A stretch of DNA of 64,000 nucleotides, taken from assembly GCF_003462685.1 (NCBI RefSeq), contig NZ_QRVE01000003.1:1-64000 (forward strand). Direction: 5' to 3'. The DNA is from Collinsella sp. AF23-4AC (GTDB taxonomy: Bacteria > Actinomycetota > Coriobacteriia > Coriobacteriales > Coriobacteriaceae). Position 1 is the first letter of the stretch. Each line of letters begins with the position of its first letter. The notes under the pieces were generated by a model. That model saw nothing but the letters and a program-made list of their open reading frames with translations, did no database searches and had not been told where the DNA came from. This document shows positions 51,261 through 59,700 of the stretch, in pieces. The translations under genes and the position numbers were made by a program.

Positions 51261-52928
51261 GGCCTCGCCGTGTTCCTCTTCCCAACTGCGGTCGTCGTAT
51301 TTCTCGACCACGGCGTCGTCGTCAAAGTGAAGCGGCTTGTCCAGGTTGCGGGGCTTAAAGCCCTCCATGAACTTGTCGCGGCCAAAGCTCTCGGGAATCG
51401 CCACGGGGTAGCGTCCAGTAAAGCACGCATCGCAGTAGCCGCCCTTGGGCATGACCTTAAGCAGGCCCTCGACCGAAAGGAAGGCCAGCGAATCGGCGCC
51501 GATATACTCGCAAATCTCGTCAACCGTCTTGTTGGCGCTGATAAGCTGCGACTGCACGTCGGTATCGATACCATAGAAGCACGGCCAGATGACCTCGGGC
51601 GAGTTGATGCGAATATGAATCTCCTTGGCGCCGGCGTTGCGCAGCATCTTGACGAGCTGCACCATGGTGGTGCCGCGCACGATGGAGTCGTCGATGACGA
51701 CTAGGCGCTTGCCCTCGATGTTGTCGCGCAGCGGGTTGAGTTTCATGCGCACGCCCATGGCGCGCAGCTCCTGCGTAGGCTCGATGAACGTACGGCCCAC
51801 GTAGCGGTTCTTGATGAGGCCCTCGCCAAAGGGAATGCCGCTCTCGTGCGAATACCCCTCCGCGGGCGGCAGGCCGGAGTCGGGCACGCCGATGACCAGG
51901 TCGGCCTCGACGGGCTCCTCGTGCGCCAGCTGACGACCCATGTCGTAGCGGCAGGCATAGACGCTCTTGCCGTTCATGATGGAGTCGGGGCGGGCAAAGT
52001 AGACCTGCTCAAAGATGCAGTTGGCGGGCTCTTCGGCCGCAGGCACGCCCTGCTCGGATACCAGACCCTCGGCGCTGATGCGCAAGATCTCGCCGGGACG
52101 GACGTCGCGGACGTACTCGGCGCCCACGATGTCGAGTGCGCAGGTCTCGGAGGCAACGACCCAGCCGCCAGCGCGCGTGACACGGACGGCGGAGTCGACC
52201 GTCGCGGCGCCGTCCTGCGACGGCAGCTGCGAAACGGCCGCGGCATCGGCCTGATCCAGGCCCTCGTCCACGAGCTTGCCAAGCACCAGCGGGCGAATGC
52301 CGTGAGGATCGCGGAATGCGTAGAGCGCCTGCTCGTTGATGAGCGTCATGGCGTAGCCGCCGCGCACGAGCTCCATGGTCTTGCGAATGCCCTCGCGCAG
52401 ATGGCCCGTACGCTGAGTAAAGTAGCCGATAAGCTTAGTCGCGACCTCGGAATCCGAATTGGAGAGGAACGGCACGCCCAGCTCGATCAGCTGACGGCGC
52501 AACTCGTCGGTGTTGACCAGAGTGCCGTTGTGAGCAAGCGCGATAATGACGCTGTTGATGGTGGAAAGATGCGGCTGCGAGGCTTCCCAGCTCTTGGCGC
52601 CGGCAGTGCCGTAGCGCACATGACCCACGGCCAGCTGACCGGAGAGCGTCGACAGGTCGGCGTTGGAGAACACGCGGTCGAGCAGGCCCAGATCCTTGCG
52701 GACCATAACCGTGCCGCCATCACCCACGGCGATTCCCGCCGATTCCTGGCCGCGATGCTGCAGCGCGCGCAGACCAAAGTACGTCAGTCGAGCCACATCG
52801 CGATCGGGTGCCCACACACCAAAAATGCCGCATTCCTCATGCAGCTGGTCGGAGTCCGGATCATACGTCGACATGGTCTTCACCTGTCCCGCGGCACGCT
52901 CGGCCGCGTGGATGGTTTCTTGAGACAT
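51258..52928 (-). CDS. purF: Amidophosphoribosyltransferase
   Basis: A 556-residue first-committed enzyme of purine synthesis: PRPP plus glutamine to phosphoribosylamine. The N-terminal Ntn glutaminase starts at Cys33 (CGIFGVWAPDRDVARLTYFG) after a 32-residue propeptide, with ALQHRGQESAGIAV. The PRPP loop is VVIDDSIVRGTTMVQLVKML. Cysteines in ANCIFEQVYFAR, WPCFYGIDT and YCDACFTG match the [4Fe-4S] sites of the Bacillus-type enzyme, which is oxygen-sensitive. AGGGG precedes ATG 52928. First gene of purF-purM-purN; a TATAAT-like box (minus strand, 52970-52975) lies 42 bases upstream. Confidence 0.96.
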   Translation of the reverse strand: MSQETIHAAERAAGQVKTMSTYDPDSDQLHEECGIFGVWAPDRDVARLTYFGLRALQHRGQESAGIAVGDGGTVMVRKDLGLLDRVFSNADLSTLSGQLAVGHVRYGTAGAKSWEASQPHLSTINSVIIALAHNGTLVNTDELRRQLIELGVPFLSNSDSEVATKLIGYFTQRTGHLREGIRKTMELVRGGYAMTLINEQALYAFRDPHGIRPLVLGKLVDEGLDQADAAAVSQLPSQDGAATVDSAVRVTRAGGWVVASETCALDIVGAEYVRDVRPGEILRISAEGLVSEQGVPAAEEPANCIFEQVYFARPDSIMNGKSVYACRYDMGRQLAHEEPVEADLVIGVPDSGLPPAEGYSHESGIPFGEGLIKNRYVGRTFIEPTQELRAMGVRMKLNPLRDNIEGKRLVVIDDSIVRGTTMVQLVKMLRNAGAKEIHIRINSPEVIWPCFYGIDTDVQSQLISANKTVDEICEYIGADSLAFLSVEGLLKVMPKGGYCDACFTGRYPVAIPESFGRDKFMEGFKPRNLDKPLHFDDDAVVEKYDDRSWEEEHGEA

Positions 52929-52969
52929 GGCATCCCCTCAGAGCCTCGTTATTTGGCGTTACCTGCCCT

Positions 52970-52975
52970 ATTATA
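52970..52975 (-). promoter_or_regulatory. Possible -10 element of purF
   Basis: TATAAT on the minus strand, 42 bases upstream of purF. No consensus -35 and no recognisable purine riboswitch are seen in the 294-base divergent gap; a plus-strand TATAAT at 53034-53039 may serve the gene at 53223. Confidence 0.4.
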
Positions 52976-53222
52976 CGCACGGCAAGACAAGCACTCCCGC
53001 GCATGAACAGCGCTTTTTAAAAGCCCACCGAGCTTATAATCCGTTTTGCAGCCAAACATTTTATTGGGCAACCGCCTCGGGGCCGACGATCCCGCATACT
53101 TCCGTTACGGCGCGTCTCGCCCGCCGTTGGGGCTTGCATTGTTGCAATTGGGACGTTCGTCCTGTCTTTTGGCAGGTCGGCGGCGTATCCTTGTACCTAC
53201 AGCAAAACGAGAAAGGTTATGT

Positions 53223-54452
53223 ATGGATCGAAACGAACTCGACCCCAGCGTCCCCAGCGCCACGGAGGTCAAGAAGATCCCCCTCATCATTAAGGTGTAC
53301 GCCGTCCTGTGCATCCTGTCCGGCGTGGGCACGCTCCCTTCGGTCGGCGCCTTTATGTGGCAGGTCATCACCGCGCTCATCAACGGCAACGCCGCCGCCA
53401 AGCTCGGCGACAACACGCTCGTCGCGGTCGGCCTTATCGTCGCCGGCATCATGCTCTCTGCGGCAAGCGCCGTCATCCTGATCATCTTTGGCCTGGACCT
53501 TATCAAAAACCAGCGCCGCAACGCCGCTCGCCTGTCCTATATCCTTATCGCGTTTACCGTCGTCGAGCTTTTGGTTGACGTGATGCTCCAGGGCATCGGG
53601 CCCTTCTTGCTTCGCCCTGCCATCCAGCTCGGCATCCTCGTCGCGCTTTCGGCCACCGTCGACCCCGCGCTGCGCCAGGAGCGCGAGCTGCAGCGCCGCC
53701 TGCAGGAGATGCTCGATCGCGACGCCGCCGCCGAGGGCATGCTCGGGCGCGATGAAACCGGCGAAGGCTACATCAAGCTCAACTACTTCAACCTGTTCTG
53801 GGTATTCTTTGTCTGCTGCATACTCGGCCTGATCGCCGAGGACATCTGGCATATGACGGTCGATGACCCGGGCGTTTACCAGAACCGCGCCGGCATGCTG
53901 TTTGGCCCCTTCAGCCCCATCTACGGATTTGGCGCCGTGCTCATGACCATGGTGCTCAACCGCTTCTATAAAAAGAACCCCATCATTATCTTTTTGGTGA
54001 GCGCGCTGCTCGGTGCAAGCTTTGAGGTGTTCGTGGGCTGGTTTATGCAGACCTCGTTCGGTGTGGTCTCGTGGAGCTACTCGCATATGAAGCTCTTTGG
54101 CATGCCCGATCCGCTCGCCGTCCTTACCGGCGGATGTACCTGCACGGGATTCGCCTGCCTGTGGGGCCTGGGCGGACTCATCTGGATCAAGCTGCTGCTG
54201 CCGAGGCTACTCAAGCTCATCAACATGATTCCGTGGAAGAGTCGCTACTCGGCTACCGTCATCTTCACCATCATTATGCTGGTCGATGGCGTTATGACGC
54301 TGCAGTCGCTCGATTATTGGTATCAGCGCGTCAACGGCACGGAACCGGATATTCCCGTTGCGCAGTTCTACGGCAAGTACTTCGATAATGACTTTATGGA
54401 GAATCGCTTCCAAAGCATGACCATGAGCCCCAAGGATGCGACGCGCGTGTAG
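53223..54452 (+). CDS. Putative ABC transporter permease (CmpB/PF06541-type) membrane protein
   Basis: A 409-residue multi-pass membrane protein with about nine hydrophobic segments. The C-terminal half carries the ABC_trans_CmpB family features: FFVCCILGLIAEDIWHM, GMLFGPFSPIYGFGAV, SALLGASFEVFVGWFM, VSWSYSHMKLF, and CLWGLGGLIWIKLLLP. The N-terminal ~170 residues hold four helices with a DUF-like tetraspan layout and a cytoplasmic acidic/basic linker (RQERELQRRLQEMLDRDAAA). Transport function is only presumed for this family. I chose ATG 53223 (GAAAGG upstream). Monocistronic, divergent from purF, terminator downstream. Confidence 0.8.
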   Translation: MDRNELDPSVPSATEVKKIPLIIKVYAVLCILSGVGTLPSVGAFMWQVITALINGNAAAKLGDNTLVAVGLIVAGIMLSAASAVILIIFGLDLIKNQRRNAARLSYILIAFTVVELLVDVMLQGIGPFLLRPAIQLGILVALSATVDPALRQERELQRRLQEMLDRDAAAEGMLGRDETGEGYIKLNYFNLFWVFFVCCILGLIAEDIWHMTVDDPGVYQNRAGMLFGPFSPIYGFGAVLMTMVLNRFYKKNPIIIFLVSALLGASFEVFVGWFMQTSFGVVSWSYSHMKLFGMPDPLAVLTGGCTCTGFACLWGLGGLIWIKLLLPRLLKLINMIPWKSRYSATVIFTIIMLVDGVMTLQSLDYWYQRVNGTEPDIPVAQFYGKYFDNDFMENRFQSMTMSPKDATRV

Positions 54453-54473
54453 CACCCACCGCGCCCAAAACGC

Positions 54474-54513
54474 AAAACGCCCGCCGGTATCACACGTACC
54501 GGCGGGCGTTTTT
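54474..54513. terminator. Bidirectional terminator between convergent genes
   Basis: AAAACGCCCGCCGGTA pairs with TACCGGCGGGCGTTTT around TCACACG, with A- and T-runs at the ends. Serves the CmpB-like gene and the MoaE-like gene. Confidence 0.9.
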
Positions 54514-54542
54514 ATAAACGAGCCTTCTATCGACGCAAGCCT

Positions 54543-54959
54543 CTACGCCTCGCGCTCGACCTCACTCACGCATTCATTCTTGATGGTGCCAACGAGCGCC
54601 TGCAACGCATCGACCACGTGCGGGCGAATGTCCCCGCCGATGAGCACGAGCATGATGTCGTCACCTACGGCAAGCTCGCCGCTTGCCAGCCACACGCGCA
54701 CATAGCCGATACCCGGCATCGCGCGCGTCGCCTCGATGGCGGCCTGTACCTTGCTGGCGTCGTAGCCAAACACCATGCCGCCCACCTTATGTCCAGGCGC
54801 CACACCATCTGTCTCGACCCCACGCACCTCGGACTTAGGCGTCGCGCGCACCACGCCGTTGTGTGTCAGGTACATCCCACAATCAGCCGCCGAAACATCG
54901 GCCTTGGCTTCGCGCAGCCAAGCATCAACCGAAGGCATCGTTTTGCCATTCTCGAGCAT
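54543..54959 (-). CDS. MoaE-like molybdopterin-synthase-large-subunit relative, possibly inactive
   Basis: A 138-residue protein aligning with MoaE by pattern: an N-terminal helix, GMYLTHNGVVRA (family GA...F-x-G-x-VR), GMVFGYDASKVQAAIEA, VRVWLASGELAVGDDIMLVLIGGDIR (family H-R-x-G-x-L-x-V-G-E), and VVDALQALVGTIKNECVSEVE. The H-R of the HRxG motif is replaced (W-L-A-S-G), and only one of the two catalytic lysines of the I-K-x-x-x-P-I-W-K-x-E motif remains. No MoaD or other molybdenum-cofactor gene is in the window. It may be a non-catalytic derivative. AAGGGAG precedes ATG 54959. Confidence 0.65.
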   Translation of the reverse strand: MLENGKTMPSVDAWLREAKADVSAADCGMYLTHNGVVRATPKSEVRGVETDGVAPGHKVGGMVFGYDASKVQAAIEATRAMPGIGYVRVWLASGELAVGDDIMLVLIGGDIRPHVVDALQALVGTIKNECVSEVEREA

Positions 54960-55026
54960 TATTTCTCCCTTACCGTCGTCGAGTAGCCAATTTGGAACGG
55001 GGCTTTTTTAGCTACTCTCGAACAAC

Positions 55027-56031
55027 TTATTCCTCGACCGGCGTGAGCACCATGACAGCACGCGTGTTGCTTAGCGATAACGAACGACAGGTCACAAGCG
55101 TTACGACCTTGGTTGCCGAGGCGGCGCGATCGCCCGCATCGCTCGCCACGGCAGAGGCACCGTCGAGCATCTCGGACAGGTAGTTCTTGAGCCCGTCGTC
55201 GCCCTCAAAATTGGGCGTGCGCGCCTTGGCATACGTGTCCTCGACAACTTTGGTCGCCAGTGGTCGCAGCTTATACGTAGCATCCCGTGTGATGTAATAC
55301 ACGAACTCGATGCTATCGAACGTCGCCTGATCAGTGGTGTCCGAGATCACATTGAACATCGATCCGTCGTTCATGTGGTGACCATAGATCGTGGTCTGCT
55401 GGTCGACCATTCCCGGCGCGGTGTCATCACTATCCAAGAAAATGGCACCGGACGCGTTAGATGTACCGTCGAACAGCGTGTTGAGGTATTTGGAGTTGTT
55501 GTTGGTCTGCACCACGGGATAGTTGATGTTGGTTCCCGGCACATAAATCCAACCCACAATCTCGGGGTTTGTCTGAGCAAGCGCATCGAAGTCGATAATC
55601 GGCACGCCGATGTCGTCCTTATCGCTTACATATTGTTTTTCGATCTTTTGGTACGACTCGCTCGCCTGCTTGTAACCGATCTGCGCATTGATAAAGATGG
55701 CTGCAGCGGCAACGATTAGGCCGATGCCAATAATGATGAGCAAGATGGGGATAACGGAGCGGCGCTTTTTGCGCGGCGGCTCGGTATAGCTCGACGGAGC
55801 AGCGCCCGACTGTTTCGTAGAACGTGATTCTTTCTTGGCCGTATCATACGACGAAGGGCGATATGCAGCCGGCGTATCCTGGCGATGATGGGACATCGGC
55901 GTCACGGGACGCGGCGCGCGCGGCTGCTGAGGAGAGGATGTCCGACCCTGCTGTGCCGCACGGGCAGCACCCGGCTTCGACGGATCGGGAATCTGAGAAG
56001 CCTTGAATCGTTTTCCCTGATAATCGGACAT
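55027..56031 (-). CDS. srtB: Class B sortase
   Basis: A 334-residue membrane-anchored transpeptidase that cleaves sorting signals and joins surface proteins to peptidoglycan or to pilin lysines. Residues 1-95 are a long basic, Pro/Ser/Gln-rich cytoplasmic tail, unusual for class B. One membrane helix follows (VIPILLIIIGIGLIVAAAAIF), then the catalytic domain: EIVGWIYVPGTNINYPVVQT (class B signature), IYGHHMNDGSMF with the catalytic His, and VTLVTC with the catalytic Cys followed by R nine residues on (SLSLSNTR). ATG 56031 has AAGGAG upstream. Candidate substrates in this window end LATTGD, LAATGD and IPNTGD; pairing is inference. It lies 35 bases after purE. Confidence 0.92.
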   Translation of the reverse strand: MSDYQGKRFKASQIPDPSKPGAARAAQQGRTSSPQQPRAPRPVTPMSHHRQDTPAAYRPSSYDTAKKESRSTKQSGAAPSSYTEPPRKKRRSVIPILLIIIGIGLIVAAAAIFINAQIGYKQASESYQKIEKQYVSDKDDIGVPIIDFDALAQTNPEIVGWIYVPGTNINYPVVQTNNNSKYLNTLFDGTSNASGAIFLDSDDTAPGMVDQQTTIYGHHMNDGSMFNVISDTTDQATFDSIEFVYYITRDATYKLRPLATKVVEDTYAKARTPNFEGDDGLKNYLSEMLDGASAVASDAGDRAASATKVVTLVTCRSLSLSNTRAVMVLTPVEE

Positions 56032-56066
56032 GGCTCTCCTTATACTGCGGTGAAACGGCGGAACGC

Positions 56067-56531
56067 CTAGGCGTCGGCCATCTCCTGCTTCATCTTCTCG
56101 ATAACCTTGCGGTACTCGGGGTCGCAAGCACCCAGAATCTGCGTGGCATAGATGGCGGCGTTCTTGGCACCGTTGATGGCAACGCAGGCCACGGGCACGC
56201 CCGAAGGCATCTGCACCATCGACAGCAGCGAATCCATACCGCCCAGGTCACTCGTCTTCATAGGCACGCCGATAACCGGCAGCGGTGTAAAGGCAGCCAC
56301 GACACCACCCAAGTGGGCGGCCTTGCCGGCAGCGGCGATAATCACTTTGATACCGCGATCGGCGGCAGTCGAAGCCCACTCGTGGACCTTCGCCGGTGTG
56401 CGGTGCGCGCTTGCAATCACGAGCTCATAGGGCACGCCCAGTGCCTCGAGCTCGGCGGTGCAGCCTTCCATAACGCCCAGATCGGACTTGGAGCCCATGA
56501 TGATCCCGACAACCGGCTTCTGATCTGCCAT
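56067..56531 (-). CDS. purE: N5-carboxyaminoimidazole ribonucleotide mutase
   Basis: A 154-residue octameric enzyme moving the carboxyl of N5-CAIR to C4 in purine synthesis. Motifs: VGIIMGSKSDLGVMEGC, IASAHRTPAKVHEWA, IIAAAGKAAHLGGVVAAFTPLPVIGVP, GGMDSLLSMVQMPSGVPVAC, and NAAIYATQIL. Class I length. I chose ATG 56531 (AGGAGG nine bases upstream). It is 3 kb from purF-purM-purN on the same strand but separated by opposite-strand and unrelated genes. PurK is not in the window. Confidence 0.95.
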   Translation of the reverse strand: MADQKPVVGIIMGSKSDLGVMEGCTAELEALGVPYELVIASAHRTPAKVHEWASTAADRGIKVIIAAAGKAAHLGGVVAAFTPLPVIGVPMKTSDLGGMDSLLSMVQMPSGVPVACVAINGAKNAAIYATQILGACDPEYRKVIEKMKQEMADA

Positions 56532-56686
56532 AAACAAAGACCTCCTGTTGAGAGCGGTGACGCGGCGAATCCGCGACCCTTAACTGCAAATAATTCAAGT
56601 ATAGCCGCCGATGCTGATGTGTTCGGCGGGAGACGGAACGCTTTGCGAGATTAAGGCCGAAGGGTCGGAGCTTTCCGCCTACATTC

Positions 56687-56730
56687 AAAAAGCGTGCCCA
56701 CCGTCCTTGGGTGGGACGGCGGGCACGCTT
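56687..56730 (-). terminator. Terminator of the GH31 gene
   Basis: On the minus strand AAGCGTGCCCGCCGTCC pairs with GGACGGTGGGCACGCTT around CACCCAA, then TTTTT, ~20 bases past the stop codon. Confidence 0.9.
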
Positions 56731-56748
56731 GCTTAGCTGTTGCTGGGG

Positions 56749-59700
56749 CTACTTAGCCTTGCTGCGACGATGGAAGAAAGCGCCGATCGCGGCGATGATG
56801 GCGCCAAGACCACCGACGGTCGCGACGGTCGCCGCCGTCTGGTCTCCGGTATTGGGAATCGCCGAACCGTTCTTCTTGCTGCCCTGGGCCTTGTCGCCTG
56901 CGGGCTTGCCCGCCTGGTTGCCGCCGTTCGAGCCATTGCCGGAACCCTGGTTGCCCGAGCCGCCCTGATTGCCGGAATCGGCATCCTTGAGGCTCTCAAT
57001 AGCCAGCTTGAGCTGGTCATAGGCCGCCTGGAGCTGGGTGTCGGAAGCATTCTCAGCACCCAAGACGTCCTCGGCGTAGGTAATGGCATCCGTCAGGGCC
57101 TTGACAGACTCGGCCGTCTTGCCCCTAGTGTCAGTCTCCTTCGCCTGCTTGACCAGGGCCTTGAGCTGCTTCTTAGTCGGTTTCTCGACCGGGGCCACCG
57201 GGGTCTTCTCGAGCGCGCCGCGGGCGCTCTCGAGCGCCCTGAGCGCCTGGTCGACCTCGTCCTGCGTGGCTTTCTCGTCGCTCAAGATGGCGCGGGCGCT
57301 CGCCAGGGCGTTCTCGAGCGCCGTCCAGGAGGCCTCGGTGTAGTCACCGGCCTTGAGGTCGCCGGCAGCAACCTCGGCATCAACCTTTTCGATCGCGGTA
57401 GCGAGATCATCCTTCGCCACCGGGTCGGGGACGGCCGTACCGTAGAACTTGAGCTCCGCCATGCTGCAGTAGGCATCAACGTTGCCACCGCCGGCGTGAA
57501 TCACCTTGACGGTCACGTAGCGACCGCGCGCGGCGCCAAAGCTCATCTGTTTCCAGTCGCCACGGTCGGTGAGCACGCGGCCGTCATTGTCGAAGGCGAA
57601 CGTACCCATCGACGCGGCGGTGCCCATCTCATAACCGTCGGCAGTGTCGGAGACCAGTATCTCGGCCTCGAAGATATCGCCGTTAGTGCCGCCGTCCTGG
57701 CGCGGCAGGAATGTAACGTCGGTGAGATCGTAGTCGCGGCCCAGGTCGACACTCAGATACTGGGGCATACCGGTCCCATGGGCCCAGTCGCTGTGCCAAA
57801 GCGTCCGCTCGTCGCCGTCGAGAGCGTTGACGGCGTTGCTGCCCTCGTAGTCGGCCTCACTCGAGAAGCCGGCCACCTTGACGTTCTTGCGGTTCTCGGG
57901 CGTGTTGATAAGAATCTTCTCATCGACAGGGCGCATCTTGAGGCCGTCGATTGCCTTCTCGATCTTGGCTGTGGCGTCTGCGACATCCTTCTTGCTATAG
58001 CTGCCTTGGCCGCCGTCGAGGAGCTTCTGAGCCGCCTCGACCGCAGCGGTGAGAGCTGCATAGGAATCCTTAGTGTAGACGGATTCGCTGTAGCCCGCGG
58101 CCTCGGAAAGCGCTGCCACGAGCGCAGAGGTATCGACACCAGCCTTGACTTCGACCTCATAGGATGCGGTCTTGGAGGGGTCGAGTACCGACGCCACCGT
58201 GATCTTTGCCTTGCCGGCCTTGTTGGCACGCAGGTAGTAGCTCACGCTATCGCCAGCCTGAACAGCGGAGACGCTTACCACAGAGGGGTCGGAGCTCTCG
58301 ACCGTCACATAGGGGTAGCCGGCGCTCTCAGGCGTGGCCTTGGCGTCGACGAGCGTAACGTCGCCTTCAAAGAACTCGGTCTGGTTCTTGCCTAGCTCGA
58401 CACCCTCGATGGCCTCGACACCCTGCGTGTAGTTGAAGTTGACCTCACGCAGTGTGAGCATCTGGTCACCCGATGCCTCAAGCGGCGTGACCTCGACCTT
58501 GGTCGCCTTCTTGCCCTTGTTCTCGGCAGAGAGGCCAAAAGCGTAGCGAGCCCGGGAGGAATCGTACTCCCCGCCCGCGAACTCTTGGGTCGAGCCATCC
58601 TCGAACGTCACGACAGCCTTGATCTTCTGCACGGTTCCGTTGCCACCGTTGCGGTTAACGACCTCGACACTATCGAGTTTCGAAGGCGTCTTAAATGCGA
58701 ATGTCATCGTGGTGGGAAGCTTCACGTAACTCGGAAGCTTACCCTCGCTGTCCCAGTTGCCGCTCCAGTTCCATAGGAACTCAAAGCCGTTGTCGCCCTC
58801 GTTATTATCGAACAGCGCGTTATAGCTCTTCTGCTGGATAAGTTTCTCGACGTTGGTCCCGTCGTCGGTCGTGAGCTCATCGTTGGTCATCGTGATGTTG
58901 AAGGCATCCTGACCGTACTCGGCGACCGTTGGCTGAGGAACATCCGGCATCGTCACCGTGCCGTCGCTCGCAAACTCAAGTGCGTCGCATGCCGGACCGA
59001 TGAGCCAAGATGTCGAGGGCAGTTCGACCTTGCCGGAGGTCTTGGCCTTGAGCTTGAAACTCGCCACCGCGCCGGTACCGTTGTAGAGCTTGCCATCGCC
59101 GCGGTTGGCAAAGGCGAGATTGATAGTCTGCGTTCTGTCCGCGAACTGGACCTTCTCGCGAGACAGGTTCTCCATGCCGGCAGTCGAGCCGTCCTGCGCG
59201 ATGCTCTCGGACACAAACTCGAACTGGTCGCTCTTGAAGTTGACGAGAGCGCCCAGGGCGTTGACGTTCTTGGCGTCGGCCGCATAGACATCAACGGTGA
59301 TCTCATCACCGGCCTCGACCTCGGTCTTGCTCGGAATCACCGCGAGCGAACCTGCGACCTTGCCCTTTTGTTTAGTGCCGCCGTCAAGACCCGCCATGGT
59401 GAACGAGTAATCGTAGACGTCGTAAACGCCGTTATCGTTGAGGTCGGCGAAGTGGTCGCGGATCTGCGAACCGAACGTCGGGGTATCGGGCTCGCGGTTC
59501 TCGAGGCCCAGATAGTTCTTCATGTTGGAGTAGTCTCCGTCGGAGATCGTGGCCTTGTTGAGGTTGGAGCCCACGGCGAAGCCATCCGTGCCGTCGGTCT
59601 TGTAGATGGCAATCTCGGACGCGGAGAAGAAATTGCCGACCGAGGCGAGCGGTGTCATGCGCACGTAACGGGCGGCCACGGTGCCGTCAAACGCTACCGT

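Noticed and set aside
52929..53222. Purine riboswitch upstream of purF
   Set aside because: The conserved purine-aptamer junction sequences and loop-loop complementarity were not found in the divergent gap; only -10-like boxes are visible.
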